Positions 56,758-64,000 of a DNA stretch of 64,000 nucleotides are shown here, in pieces. Within the stretch, counting starts at the first letter, position 1, and every line of letters starts with the position of its first letter. The stretch is from Winslowiella toletana. GTDB lineage: Bacteria; Pseudomonadota; Gammaproteobacteria; Enterobacterales; Enterobacteriaceae. The notes beneath the pieces were generated by a model that saw nothing but the letters and a program-made list of their open reading frames with translations, had not been told where the DNA came from and did not search any database. The DNA lies in the NCBI RefSeq assembly GCF_032164335.1, contig NZ_CP134152.1, forward strand, positions 1,550,001-1,614,000, given 5' to 3'. Both the position numbers and the translations under genes were made by a program.

Positions 56758-57164
56758 CGGGCACACTCCTTCGGGATTATCTTGCGCTGGCAACGGGCTT
56801 TGCTGGCCCGGTGTTTATAAGCGCGAGGTAGTAAAGACGTGCTGCAATTAACAGGCCAGCTCGTATCAGAAAAAGTTAACTTTTACCTTTGGCGAGTAAT
56901 TAAGCCTTTCAATTAGTCAGTGGAGTTAAATAATCACATAAGGTTAACAGTGGCCTGCACTGTTACGGTGCTTATGACTGGGCTGAGTGGTGCAAAGGGA
57001 GCGGAATTGGGCAATATCGACGAGAAGCGCATCCCAAAAACAATGTCCGAAAACAGTGGCATGGCGCGGCAAGTTATGCATTGCATAGGCCGTTTAGCGA
57101 TAAGAAAAGATGAAAAAAAGCGAAAAAAAAATATTTCAGCGCGCAGAACGGGTGCAGCACAGAT

Positions 57165-57431
57165 TTATACACACCTGATGTTTCGGGCGCTGAAATCAGT
57201 TATCCACTATTCCTGTGGATAACCTTGTGCATTAGATACTGAAAACATGTGATAAGCGAGAGCGGACGCGGCTTCGGCTTTAACTGATGCTTATCTCGAC
57301 TCAGGAATCAATTGAAATGAAATCAACAAGTTGATGAAAATCAAGCCTGCGGCATTTCCGACATTTCCTCTGTGACGCTTTCGCGACAGTGCGCTTGACA
57401 AATGTTAAAGGTTCAAAACTTCTGGGGATAA
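57165..57431. promoter_or_regulatory. Cluster of DnaA-box-like sites upstream of uvrB
   Basis: TTATACACA (57165-57173) and the inverted perfect box TGTGGATAA (57214-57222) fit the DnaA consensus TTWTNCACA. TTATCCACT (57200-57208) and TGGGGATAA (57423-57431) are near matches. DnaA sites are known in the E. coli uvrB promoter region. They lie in an 850-base gene-free interval (56758-57612) that otherwise shows only the LexA box and a doubtful GTG-started frame. Confidence 0.6.
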
Positions 57432-57515
57432 CCTTATCGACCTGTCCTCAGGCATTTGTCCAGTAAAGTCGGAGAAAAGTCAGTGATTACTCTGAGACCA
57501 CACATTGTGCGAAAT

Positions 57516-57535
57516 AACTGTTATTATATCCAGTA
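57516..57535 (+). promoter_or_regulatory. LexA (SOS) box of uvrB
   Basis: AACTGTTATTATATCCAGTA has the CTG-N10-CAG core and resembles the E. coli uvrB SOS box. It lies 77 bases before the uvrB start and indicates DNA-damage induction. Confidence 0.9.
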
Positions 57536-57612
57536 TAATTTTCTGGAAAATTTGCCAAGGGGGAGTAGAATTACACTCCGGTTCGCGCTTTTCTTCTTCA
57601 GGTAGCCCATCA

Positions 57613-59637
57613 ATGAGCAAAGTTTTTAAACTTAATTCCGCATTTAAACCTTCTGGCGACCAGCCCGAGGCAATTCGACGCCTTGAGGAAGGGCTGGAAG
57701 ATGGTCTTGCCCATCAGACGCTGCTGGGGGTGACCGGCTCAGGAAAAACCTTTACCGTCGCGAATGTGATTGCCGATCTTAATCGCCCGACGATGGTGCT
57801 GGCGCCAAACAAAACGCTGGCTGCGCAGCTGTACGGCGAGATGAAAGAGTTTTTCCCCGATAATGCGGTGGAGTATTTCGTCTCATATTACGACTACTAT
57901 CAGCCCGAAGCCTATGTGCCAAGCTCAGATACCTTTATCGAGAAAGACGCCTCGGTGAACGAACATATTGAGCAAATGCGGCTCTCGGCCACCAAAGCGC
58001 TGCTGGAACGCCGCGATGTGATTGTGGTGGCTTCGGTATCGGCGATTTATGGTCTGGGCGATCCCGATCTTTATCTGAAAATGATGCTGCATCTGACGCG
58101 CGGCATGATAATCGATCAACGCTCGATTCTGCGCCGTCTGACCGAATTGCAGTACACGCGCAATGACCAGGCGTTTCAGCGCGGGACATTCCGCGTGCGC
58201 GGCGAGGTTATCGATATCTTTCCGGCGGAATCCGATGAAATTGCGCTACGCGTTGAGCTGTTCGATGAAGAAGTCGAGCGGCTGTCGTTGCTGGACCCAC
58301 TGACCGGCCAGGTGCTGGAGGTGCTGCAACGCTATACCATCTACCCGAAAACCCACTACGTTACGCCACGTGAGCGTATTTTACAGGCGATGGAAGAGAT
58401 CAAAGTTGAGCTGGCGGATCGTCGTCAGGTGCTGCTGGCCAACAATAAGCTGCTGGAAGAGCAGCGCCTGTCGCAGCGTACACAGTTCGATCTCGAGATG
58501 ATGAACGAGCTGGGTTACTGCTCCGGGATCGAAAACTATTCGCGCTACCTTTCAGGTCGTGGACCGGGCGAAGCGCCGCCGACGCTGTTTGACTATCTGC
58601 CAGCTGATGGCCTGCTGGTGGTGGATGAGTCGCACGTTACGATTCCGCAAATTGGTGGCATGTATCGCGGCGACCGTGCGCGTAAAGAGACGCTGGTGGA
58701 GTATGGCTTCCGTCTGCCGTCGGCGCTGGATAACCGCCCGATGAAATTCGAAGAGTTTGAAGCGCTGGCACCACAGACCATTTATGTCTCCGCGACGCCG
58801 GGTAACTACGAGCTGGAGAAATCGGGTGAAGAGATTATCGATCAGGTGGTGCGCCCGACCGGTCTGCTCGATCCGATTATCGAAGTGCGTCCGGTCGGGA
58901 CTCAGGTCGATGACCTGTTGTCTGAGATCCGTAAGCGGGCGGCGATTAACGAAAGGGTGCTGGTGACCACGCTGACCAAGCGCATGGCGGAAGATCTGAC
59001 CGAGTACCTTGAGGAGCATGGCGAAAAGGTGCGCTATCTGCACTCGGATATCGATACTGTCGAAAGGGTGGAGATTATCCGCGATCTGCGCCTCGGCGAG
59101 TTCGATGTGCTGGTGGGGATCAACCTGCTGCGTGAGGGGCTTGATATGCCAGAGGTGTCGCTGGTAGCGATACTGGATGCCGACAAAGAGGGCTTCCTGC
59201 GCTCCGAACGTTCGTTGATTCAGACCATTGGTCGCGCCGCGCGTAATATCAACGGCAAGGCGATTCTGTATGGCGATCGCATTACCAACTCGATGGCGAA
59301 GGCCATCGGCGAGACCGAGCGCCGCCGTGAGAAGCAGGAGCAGTACAACAAAGAGAATGGCATTGTGCCGCAGGGCCTGAACAAGAAAATCGCTGATATC
59401 TTGCAGATTGGACAGGGCACCGGCAAAAACAAAAACAAAGGGCGTGGCAAATCAACCCGCGTGGCGGCCGAGACCGAGGGCAGCTACCTGGCGCTGACGC
59501 CGCAGGCGTTGCAGAAGAAAATTCATGAGCTGGAATCACTGATGCAGCAACATGCGCAGAATCTGGAGTTTGAAGAGGCTGCGGCGGTGCGCGATCAGTT
59601 GCATGAGGCGCGTGAACTGTTTATTGCGGCTTCCTGA
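57613..59637 (+). CDS. uvrB: Excinuclease ABC subunit B
   Basis: Encodes 674 residues, the usual UvrB length. Helicase motifs run from Walker [14 protein letters not shown], through the beta-hairpin region [20 protein letters not shown] and DESH, to QTIGRAARN; the C-terminal UvrC-interacting UVR motif is [20 protein letters not shown]. It is loaded by UvrA at damage and recruits UvrC in nucleotide excision repair. The ATG at 57613 ([20 protein letters not shown]) is the conserved start. It lies behind a LexA box. Confidence 0.97.
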   Translation: MSKVFKLNSAFKPSGDQPEAIRRLEEGLEDGLAHQTLLGVTGSGKTFTVANVIADLNRPTMVLAPNKTLAAQLYGEMKEFFPDNAVEYFVSYYDYYQPEAYVPSSDTFIEKDASVNEHIEQMRLSATKALLERRDVIVVASVSAIYGLGDPDLYLKMMLHLTRGMIIDQRSILRRLTELQYTRNDQAFQRGTFRVRGEVIDIFPAESDEIALRVELFDEEVERLSLLDPLTGQVLEVLQRYTIYPKTHYVTPRERILQAMEEIKVELADRRQVLLANNKLLEEQRLSQRTQFDLEMMNELGYCSGIENYSRYLSGRGPGEAPPTLFDYLPADGLLVVDESHVTIPQIGGMYRGDRARKETLVEYGFRLPSALDNRPMKFEEFEALAPQTIYVSATPGNYELEKSGEEIIDQVVRPTGLLDPIIEVRPVGTQVDDLLSEIRKRAAINERVLVTTLTKRMAEDLTEYLEEHGEKVRYLHSDIDTVERVEIIRDLRLGEFDVLVGINLLREGLDMPEVSLVAILDADKEGFLRSERSLIQTIGRAARNINGKAILYGDRITNSMAKAIGETERRREKQEQYNKENGIVPQGLNKKIADILQIGQGTGKNKNKGRGKSTRVAAETEGSYLALTPQALQKKIHELESLMQQHAQNLEFEEAAAVRDQLHEARELFIAAS

Positions 59638-59651
59638 TTGGGTGCGGCTAT

Positions 59652-59680
59652 CCGGCGGGCTGTGAAATCTGGCCCGCCGG
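59652..59680. terminator. Hairpin between uvrB and ybhK
   Basis: Perfect 9-bp stem CCGGCGGGC / GCCCGCCGG with an 11-base loop between convergent genes. It lacks a strong T tract. Confidence 0.55.
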
Positions 59681-59683
59681 AAG

Positions 59684-60592
59684 TCAGGCAATCGCCTGAA
59701 TAGCATGTTCCAGCGCAATACGCAGCAGCTGGCGGTCGTGACGGTGTTTGATATCAGCGGCTTCCAGCGGCTCACGGATCAGCAGACGATCCTCTACTCC
59801 CTGGGTTTCTCGCTGCGGGCCGGTTACCACCGCATCAATGACTTTCTTACCGATCACTTTTTCCATCATTGTCAGCTTGTCGGCCAGCGTCAAATCAGCG
59901 GCTGCCGGGCTGACTTCGCGACCGAGATTATCAATAAACACCATCGTTGCCGGCGTGCGGCGCAGTGCCTGGGCCATATCAGGCATTAGCAGAACCGGCA
60001 TCAGGCTGGTATAGAAGCTGCCGGGACCGATTAAAATCAGATCGGCTTCGCCAATGGCCTCAATCGCTTCACGGGTGGCGTTTACCGCTGGCGAAAGCAT
60101 CAGCTCCTGCGGTGGCAGCGTTAACTGATCGATATCGGTTTCGCCATAGACCCAATTACCCTCAGCATCGAGCGCCACTAAATCGACCGGCTGTTCTGAC
60201 ATTGGAATCAGAAAAGCATCAACTTTCAGCAGGTTACGGATCAGATTAATCGCTTCAATCGGTCGCACGCTGAGGTGGTCGAGCGCTTTCAGCATCAAAT
60301 TACCGAGATTATGGCCCGATAATTCGCCATTACCGTTAAAACGGTACTCAAACATCGCTGAGGCGACGCTTGGTTCAGTAATTAACTGATTAAGGCAGTT
60401 ACGCATATCGCCCCAGGCGATGCCGCCTTCCGAGCGACGAATACGGCCGGTCGAACCGCCATTGTCGGTAGTGGTGACGATGCCGGTCAGTCTTGAACCC
60501 AGGGGTGACAGCGCTGACATCACGCGACCTAATCCGTGTCCACCGCCGAGTGCCACCACGCGGTCTAAATCCGCTAGTGTGCGATTACGCAT
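59684..60592 (-). CDS. ybhK: YvcK/CofD-family protein YbhK
   Basis: Encodes 302 residues. The nucleotide-sugar-binding loop [15 protein letters not shown] and [14 protein letters not shown], with LNQLITEPS and [10 protein letters not shown], identify the YvcK (gluconeogenesis factor) family. B. subtilis YvcK binds UDP-sugars and links carbon metabolism to cell-wall synthesis; the enterobacterial role is less clear. It lies between uvrB and moaA and is divergent from moaA, as in E. coli. Confidence 0.93.
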   Translation of the reverse strand: MRNRTLADLDRVVALGGGHGLGRVMSALSPLGSRLTGIVTTTDNGGSTGRIRRSEGGIAWGDMRNCLNQLITEPSVASAMFEYRFNGNGELSGHNLGNLMLKALDHLSVRPIEAINLIRNLLKVDAFLIPMSEQPVDLVALDAEGNWVYGETDIDQLTLPPQELMLSPAVNATREAIEAIGEADLILIGPGSFYTSLMPVLLMPDMAQALRRTPATMVFIDNLGREVSPAAADLTLADKLTMMEKVIGKKVIDAVVTGPQRETQGVEDRLLIREPLEAADIKHRHDRQLLRIALEHAIQAIA

Positions 60593-60743
60593 TCACCAAA
60601 ACTCCTCTGTCGCTCATCTTTGCCGGTTGCGGCTCTTTATAGCACAAACTGCTTATGCTCCGCATAACTGACGGGTATCAAAGTTATCGGGAGGATATTA
60701 GCTTATCATGCGGCGAAAAGGTGGTGAAAAGTGTCTAACCGAC

Positions 60744-60767
60744 CGCTATGTATCAACATATACAACG
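60744..60767 (+). promoter_or_regulatory. ModE box upstream of moaA
   Basis: CGCTATGT-N8-ATACAACG has the same half-site spacing as the modA box (CGTTATAT-N8-ATATAACG). ModE-molybdate activates moa transcription in E. coli, so this position upstream of the riboswitch is expected. Confidence 0.65.
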
Positions 60768-60838
60768 AAACTGTTTCTGGCAACGCCATAAGGTTAGCGC
60801 TAAAATTATTTCACCATGACTTGCAGGGATTCTGCAAA

Positions 60839-60955
60839 TCACACTCTAGCCTTTGTGCCTAAGTCCGCGAAACGCGAGATAGGGCACACTGGCCGTAGCC
60901 TCTGAGCTGCCAGGGTGCAGAAAGAAATGACTGCATCTCCCAATCTGGAAAGGTG
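60839..60955 (+). ncRNA. Molybdenum-cofactor (Moco) riboswitch
   Basis: The moaA leader keeps elements of the Moco RNA motif as recalled from E. coli: CACTCTAGCC, CACTGGCCGT, CTGCCAGGGTGCAG, AGAAATGACTGCATCTCCC and ATCTGGAAAGGTGT next to the start codon. The motif represses moa translation when cofactor is present. Confidence 0.85.
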
Positions 60956-60960
60956 TTCTG

Positions 60961-61947
60961 GTGTCACAACTTATTGATAATTTTGAGCGTAAGTTTTACT
61001 ACCTGCGCTTATCGATCACTGATGTATGCAACTTTCGTTGCAACTACTGCCTGCCTGACGGCTACAAGCCGCAGGGCACCACCAATAAAAGCTTCCTGTC
61101 GCTGGATGAGATCGGCCGGGTTACCCGTGCGTTTGCGGCTTCGGGTACTGAAAAGGTGCGGCTGACCGGCGGTGAGCCGTCTCTGCGTCGTGATTTTGTC
61201 GAGATCATTGCTGCCGTGCGGGAAAATCGCGCTATCCGTCAGCTGGCGGTGACCACGAATGGCTATCGTCTCGAACGCGATGTGGCGGCATGGCGTGCCG
61301 CCGGACTGACGGCGCTGAATGTCAGCATTGACAGTCTTGACGCCCGCCAGTTTCATGCGATTACCGGACAAGATAAATTTCATCAGGTAATGCGCGGTAT
61401 CGATGCCGCCTTTGACGCTGGTTTCGACAAAGTCAAAGTTAATACCGTACTGATGCGCGATGTTAATCATCACAGTCTGGATACCTTCCTCGACTGGATC
61501 AAAACCCGGCCAATTCAGCTGCGTTTTATCGAGCTGATGGAAACCGGTGATGGCGGTTCCCTGTTCCGTAAGCACCATATTTCTGGCGAAGTGATTCGCG
61601 ACCAGCTGATTAATCTCGGCTGGCAGCGCCTGCCGCGCGCGCGCAGCGATGGCCCGGCGCAGGTGTTTCGTCATCCGGATTATCAGGGCGAAATCGGGTT
61701 GATCATGCCCTACGAAAAAGACTTTTGCGCCAGCTGTAATCGTCTGCGCGTGTCGGCCATCGGCAAGTTGCATCTGTGCCTGTTTGGAGACGGCGGCGTA
61801 TCACTGCGCGATTTGCTGGTCAGCGATGATCAGCAGCAGGAGTTACAGGCGCGTATCGCCGCCAGTCTGCAAACCAAAAAGCAGACTCACTTTCTGCATC
61901 AGGGTAATACTGGCATCACTCAGAATCTCTCTTTTATTGGCGGCTAA
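60961..61947 (+). CDS. moaA: GTP 3',8-cyclase
   Basis: Encodes 328 residues, radical SAM. The N-terminal cluster motif [13 protein letters not shown] and C-terminal cluster cysteines ([19 protein letters not shown]) are present, with the [11 protein letters not shown] block. With MoaC it converts GTP to cyclic pyranopterin monophosphate, the first step of molybdenum cofactor synthesis. It starts with GTG, right after the riboswitch. The usual C-terminal GG is present (FIGG). It is first in moaABCDE. Confidence 0.96.
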   Translation: MSQLIDNFERKFYYLRLSITDVCNFRCNYCLPDGYKPQGTTNKSFLSLDEIGRVTRAFAASGTEKVRLTGGEPSLRRDFVEIIAAVRENRAIRQLAVTTNGYRLERDVAAWRAAGLTALNVSIDSLDARQFHAITGQDKFHQVMRGIDAAFDAGFDKVKVNTVLMRDVNHHSLDTFLDWIKTRPIQLRFIELMETGDGGSLFRKHHISGEVIRDQLINLGWQRLPRARSDGPAQVFRHPDYQGEIGLIMPYEKDFCASCNRLRVSAIGKLHLCLFGDGGVSLRDLLVSDDQQQELQARIAASLQTKKQTHFLHQGNTGITQNLSFIGG

Positions 61948-61965
61948 CCGGCCTGGAGAAGTCCA

Positions 61966-62481
61966 ATGGGTAAAACTCAACCCGAATTTATCTCTGCGGC
62001 GATTGCCGTATTAACCGTTTCCGATCGTCGCGATGCGTCGAACGACAGCTCCGGTGACTATCTGCGTGAGGCCGCTACCGACGCCGGCCATCAGGTGATT
62101 GACCACGCGATTGTCAAAGATAATAAGTATCGCATCCGCGCGATTGTCTCCAGCTGGATTGCCAGCAGTGATGTGCAGGTGATTCTGATCAACGGCGGTA
62201 CCGGATTTAATGCTGGCAACAGCACGCCGGAAGCATTGCTGCCGCTGTTCGACCGGGAAATTGAGGGTTTCGGTGAACTGTTTCGTATGGTGTCCTACGA
62301 GGATATCGGCAGCGCTACACTGCAATCGCGCGCATTGGCCGGTATGGCCAACCAGACGCTAATTTTTGCTGTACCGGGTTCCGGTAATGCCTGCCGCAGC
62401 GCGTGGGAGCGCATTATTGTCGATCAGCTTGATGCCCGCACCCGCCCGTGTAATTTTATTTCGCACTTAAAGAAGCCGTAA
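61966..62481 (+). CDS. moaB: Molybdopterin adenylyltransferase-like MoaB
   Basis: Encodes 171 residues of the MoaB/MogA fold. [28 protein letters not shown] and [20 protein letters not shown] mark the pterin/phosphate-binding site. In E. coli MoaB is thought dispensable, as MogA does the adenylylation. It lies 18 bases after moaA. Confidence 0.95.
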   Translation: MGKTQPEFISAAIAVLTVSDRRDASNDSSGDYLREAATDAGHQVIDHAIVKDNKYRIRAIVSSWIASSDVQVILINGGTGFNAGNSTPEALLPLFDREIEGFGELFRMVSYEDIGSATLQSRALAGMANQTLIFAVPGSGNACRSAWERIIVDQLDARTRPCNFISHLKKP

Positions 62482-62483
62482 CG

Positions 62484-62969
62484 ATGTCACAATTAACCCA
62501 TATCAATGCCTCAGGTGAGGCGCACATGGTGGACGTTTCCGCCAAAACTGAAACGGTGCGCGAAGCACGCGCCGAAGCCTGGGTGGTGATGCACCCTGAT
62601 ACCCTGCAAATGATTATCGACGGCAGCCACCATAAAGGCGATGTGTTTGCCACGGCACGTATCGCCGGGATTCAGGCAGCGAAACGTACCTGGGAATTGA
62701 TTCCGTTATGTCATCCGCTGATGCTGAGCAAAGTGGAAGTCAGCTTGCGCGCCGAACCCGAGCACAGCCGGGTGCGCGTGGAGTCACTCTGCCGCCTAAC
62801 CGGAAAAACCGGCGTGGAGATGGAAGCGCTGACCGCGGCGTCGGTGGCGGCCTTAACTATCTACGATATGTGTAAAGCGGTACAAAAAGATATCACCATC
62901 GATAATCTGCGCCTGCTAAGTAAAAGCGGCGGCAAGTCCGGAGATTTTCAGGCGGTGACCCATGCTTAA
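62484..62969 (+). CDS. moaC: Cyclic pyranopterin monophosphate synthase
   Basis: Encodes 161 residues. [35 protein letters not shown] and [22 protein letters not shown]-type blocks carry the active-site lysine and aspartate residues. It converts 3',8-cyclo-GTP made by MoaA to cPMP. It overlaps moaD by 8 bases. Confidence 0.96.
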   Translation: MSQLTHINASGEAHMVDVSAKTETVREARAEAWVVMHPDTLQMIIDGSHHKGDVFATARIAGIQAAKRTWELIPLCHPLMLSKVEVSLRAEPEHSRVRVESLCRLTGKTGVEMEALTAASVAALTIYDMCKAVQKDITIDNLRLLSKSGGKSGDFQAVTHA

Positions 62970-63207
62970 CGTGCTGTTTTTTGCCCAGGTGCGTGAGCTG
63001 GTGGGGACCGATCGTTTAAGCCTGAATGCCGACTACCCGGATGTCGAGAGCCTGCGCGCGGCGCTGGCAGAACAGGGCGATCGCTGGGCGCTGGCGCTGG
63101 AGTCCGGCAAACTGCTGGCCGCGGTTAACCAGACGCTGGTGTCAATGCAACACCCGCTTAATGCTGGCGATGAAGTCGCCTTTTTTCCACCGGTAACCGG
63201 AGGTTAG
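62962..63207 (+). CDS. moaD: Molybdopterin synthase sulphur-carrier subunit
   Basis: Encodes 81 residues, ubiquitin-like fold. It ends FFPPVTGG; the C-terminal Gly-Gly is thiocarboxylated by MoeB and inserted into MoaE to deliver sulphur to cPMP. It overlaps moaC by 8 bases; moaE starts one base after its stop codon. Confidence 0.95.
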   Translation: MLNVLFFAQVRELVGTDRLSLNADYPDVESLRAALAEQGDRWALALESGKLLAAVNQTLVSMQHPLNAGDEVAFFPPVTGG

Positions 63208-63208
63208 A

Positions 63209-63673
63209 ATGGAGACCCGTATTCGCGTCGGCCATCAGCCATTTTCGATGGCTGAAGAGTATCAGTGGCTGGCTGCCTGTGATGAAGATGGCGCGGTGGT
63301 AACTTTTACCGGCAAGGTGCGTAATCATAATCTGGGGGATAATGTCTCCGCGCTGACGCTGGAATATTATCCGGGAATGACGGAAAAAGCGCTGGAAGAG
63401 ATTGTTGCCGAGGCGCGTCAGCGCTGGCCGTTACAGCGCGTGACGCTGATTCATCGCGTTGGCGAACTGTTTCCCGGTGATGAAATTGTGATGGTGGGGG
63501 TAACCGGCGCGCACCGTGCAGCGGCGTTTGCCGCCGCCGAGTTTATGATGGATTACCTGAAAACCCGCGCACCGTTCTGGAAGCGCGAGGCGACAGCCGA
63601 TGGCGATCGTTGGGTGGATGCGCGAGACAGCGATCGGCAAGCTGCAAGCCGTTGGAATTCATCAGCCGGGTAG
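63209..63673 (+). CDS. moaE: Molybdopterin synthase catalytic subunit
   Basis: Encodes 154 residues. VVTFTGKVRNHNLGDNVSAL, LEYYPGMTEKAL, HRVGELFPGDEIVMVGVTGA and APFWKREATADGDRWVDA are typical; the active-site lysines lie in the last two blocks. With MoaD it makes molybdopterin from cPMP. It ends the moaABCDE operon. Confidence 0.95.
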   Translation: METRIRVGHQPFSMAEEYQWLAACDEDGAVVTFTGKVRNHNLGDNVSALTLEYYPGMTEKALEEIVAEARQRWPLQRVTLIHRVGELFPGDEIVMVGVTGAHRAAAFAAAEFMMDYLKTRAPFWKREATADGDRWVDARDSDRQAASRWNSSAG

Positions 63674-63757
63674 CGCTGCCTGCTCTGTAAGGATAAGATT
63701 AGCCGGCTGTCACTAAAAAGGTGGCGCCGAAGTTACTCAAGGTTAAAAGGATTTTTT

Positions 63758-64000
63758 ATGTGGGTTTTACTGGCTGGCTCGTTACTTACCGCTGGATTTA
63801 ACCGCAGCGTTGGCATACTGATGCTGGTGCTGTCCATTCTCTGGGCCGCCTCTATCGGGGTGGTCGAGCCATTGGGCCTGTGGGGAATGGTGTGCGTGGC
63901 GATCATTGCATTGCTGCTCAGGCGTTACCGCCATATCCAGGCGATTGCTATCAGCGCTGAACTGCTTTTACTGTTTATTGCCCTGAATTTACTCAGCCAT
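63758..64000 (+). CDS. Membrane protein, N-terminal part (cut by window end)
   Basis: An ATG at 63758 opens a frame of 81 codons to the window edge. It begins MWVLLAGSLLTAGFNRSVGI and has at least three hydrophobic segments (SILWAASIGVVEPLGLWGMV, VAIIALLL, LLLLFIALNLL) around a short RRYRH loop. It resembles the start of polytopic intramembrane proteins such as CPBP-type proteases, but the diagnostic part is outside the window, so no function is assigned. Confidence 0.6.
   Translation, partial: MWVLLAGSLLTAGFNRSVGILMLVLSILWAASIGVVEPLGLWGMVCVAIIALLLRRYRHIQAIAISAELLLLFIALNLLSH

Noticed and set aside
56920-57222. GTG-started frame of 100 codons with a signal-like N-terminus upstream of uvrB
   Set aside because: No recognised homology, no good ribosome site, and it covers the DnaA-box sequences; more likely chance.
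1-64000. CRISPR arrays, tRNA or rRNA genes
   Set aside because: No regularly spaced short repeats and no recognisable tRNA or rRNA sequence were seen on either strand.

Overview
The window is a chromosomal segment of an enterobacterium, most likely of the Erwiniaceae (Erwinia/Pantoea group). The backbone follows the E. coli 17-min order: nadA-pnuC-zitB, ybgS/aroG, gpmA, galTKM, modEF, acrZ, modABC, ybhA, pgl, ybhB, bioA/bioBFCD, uvrB, ybhK, moaABCDE. Proteins of these genes align almost without gaps to E. coli products recalled from memory. The expected control sites are visible: NadR, GalR, two ModE boxes, BirA, LexA and the molybdenum-cofactor riboswitch. Additions interrupt the backbone and hold most of the unusual content.

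Region 1-6370 is a tandem array. Each 2.3-2.7 kb unit has three parts: a sequence closely resembling the RNA I/RNA II primer region of ColE1/p15A-type plasmids, a truncated gene with the N-terminus of VasX-type T6SS effectors, and a membrane gene of the DUF6708 type that is probably its immunity partner. Three RNA I/II-like copies, two decayed effector copies and three immunity copies (the first cut by the window edge) are present. A decayed IS66-family element closes the array. Next come a divergent alkylation-repair pair (an Ada/AraC/AlkA fusion and ogt), then nadA and pnuC.

Region 10.4-26 kb holds zitB joined by overlapping genes to an EvgAS/BvgAS-like two-component system, then ybgS and aroG. 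A 1508-residue protein with internal repeats and a C-terminal SET-like domain is inserted between aroG and gpmA. The galTKM operon follows. At 26-36 kb the mod locus is split by a trehalose module (treCB divergent from treR), leaving modEF on one side and acrZ-modABC on the other.

Region 36-46.7 kb is an island between modC and ybhA. It carries IS66 debris, a chaperone-usher fimbrial operon, a divergent MarT/FidL-like regulator pair and a decayed IS911-like element. Between the minor pilin and tip-adhesin genes of the fimbrial operon lies a frameshifted reverse transcriptase with a YMDD motif. A 30-codon tail that resembles the ybhA 3' end lies beside modC, while the ybhA across the island has an AT-rich 3' end; the island probably entered at ybhA and replaced its end.

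Region 47-64 kb is conventional: pgl, ybhB, a DJ-1 family gene, a CurA-like reductase, the biotin cluster, an orphan UrtE-like ABC ATPase, uvrB behind a LexA box and DnaA-box cluster, ybhK, and moaABCDE behind a ModE box and Moco riboswitch. The window ends inside a membrane-protein gene.

The best candidates for something undescribed are the ColE1-like RNA I/II array fused to effector/immunity units, the reverse transcriptase in the fimbrial operon, and the SET-domain repeat protein.
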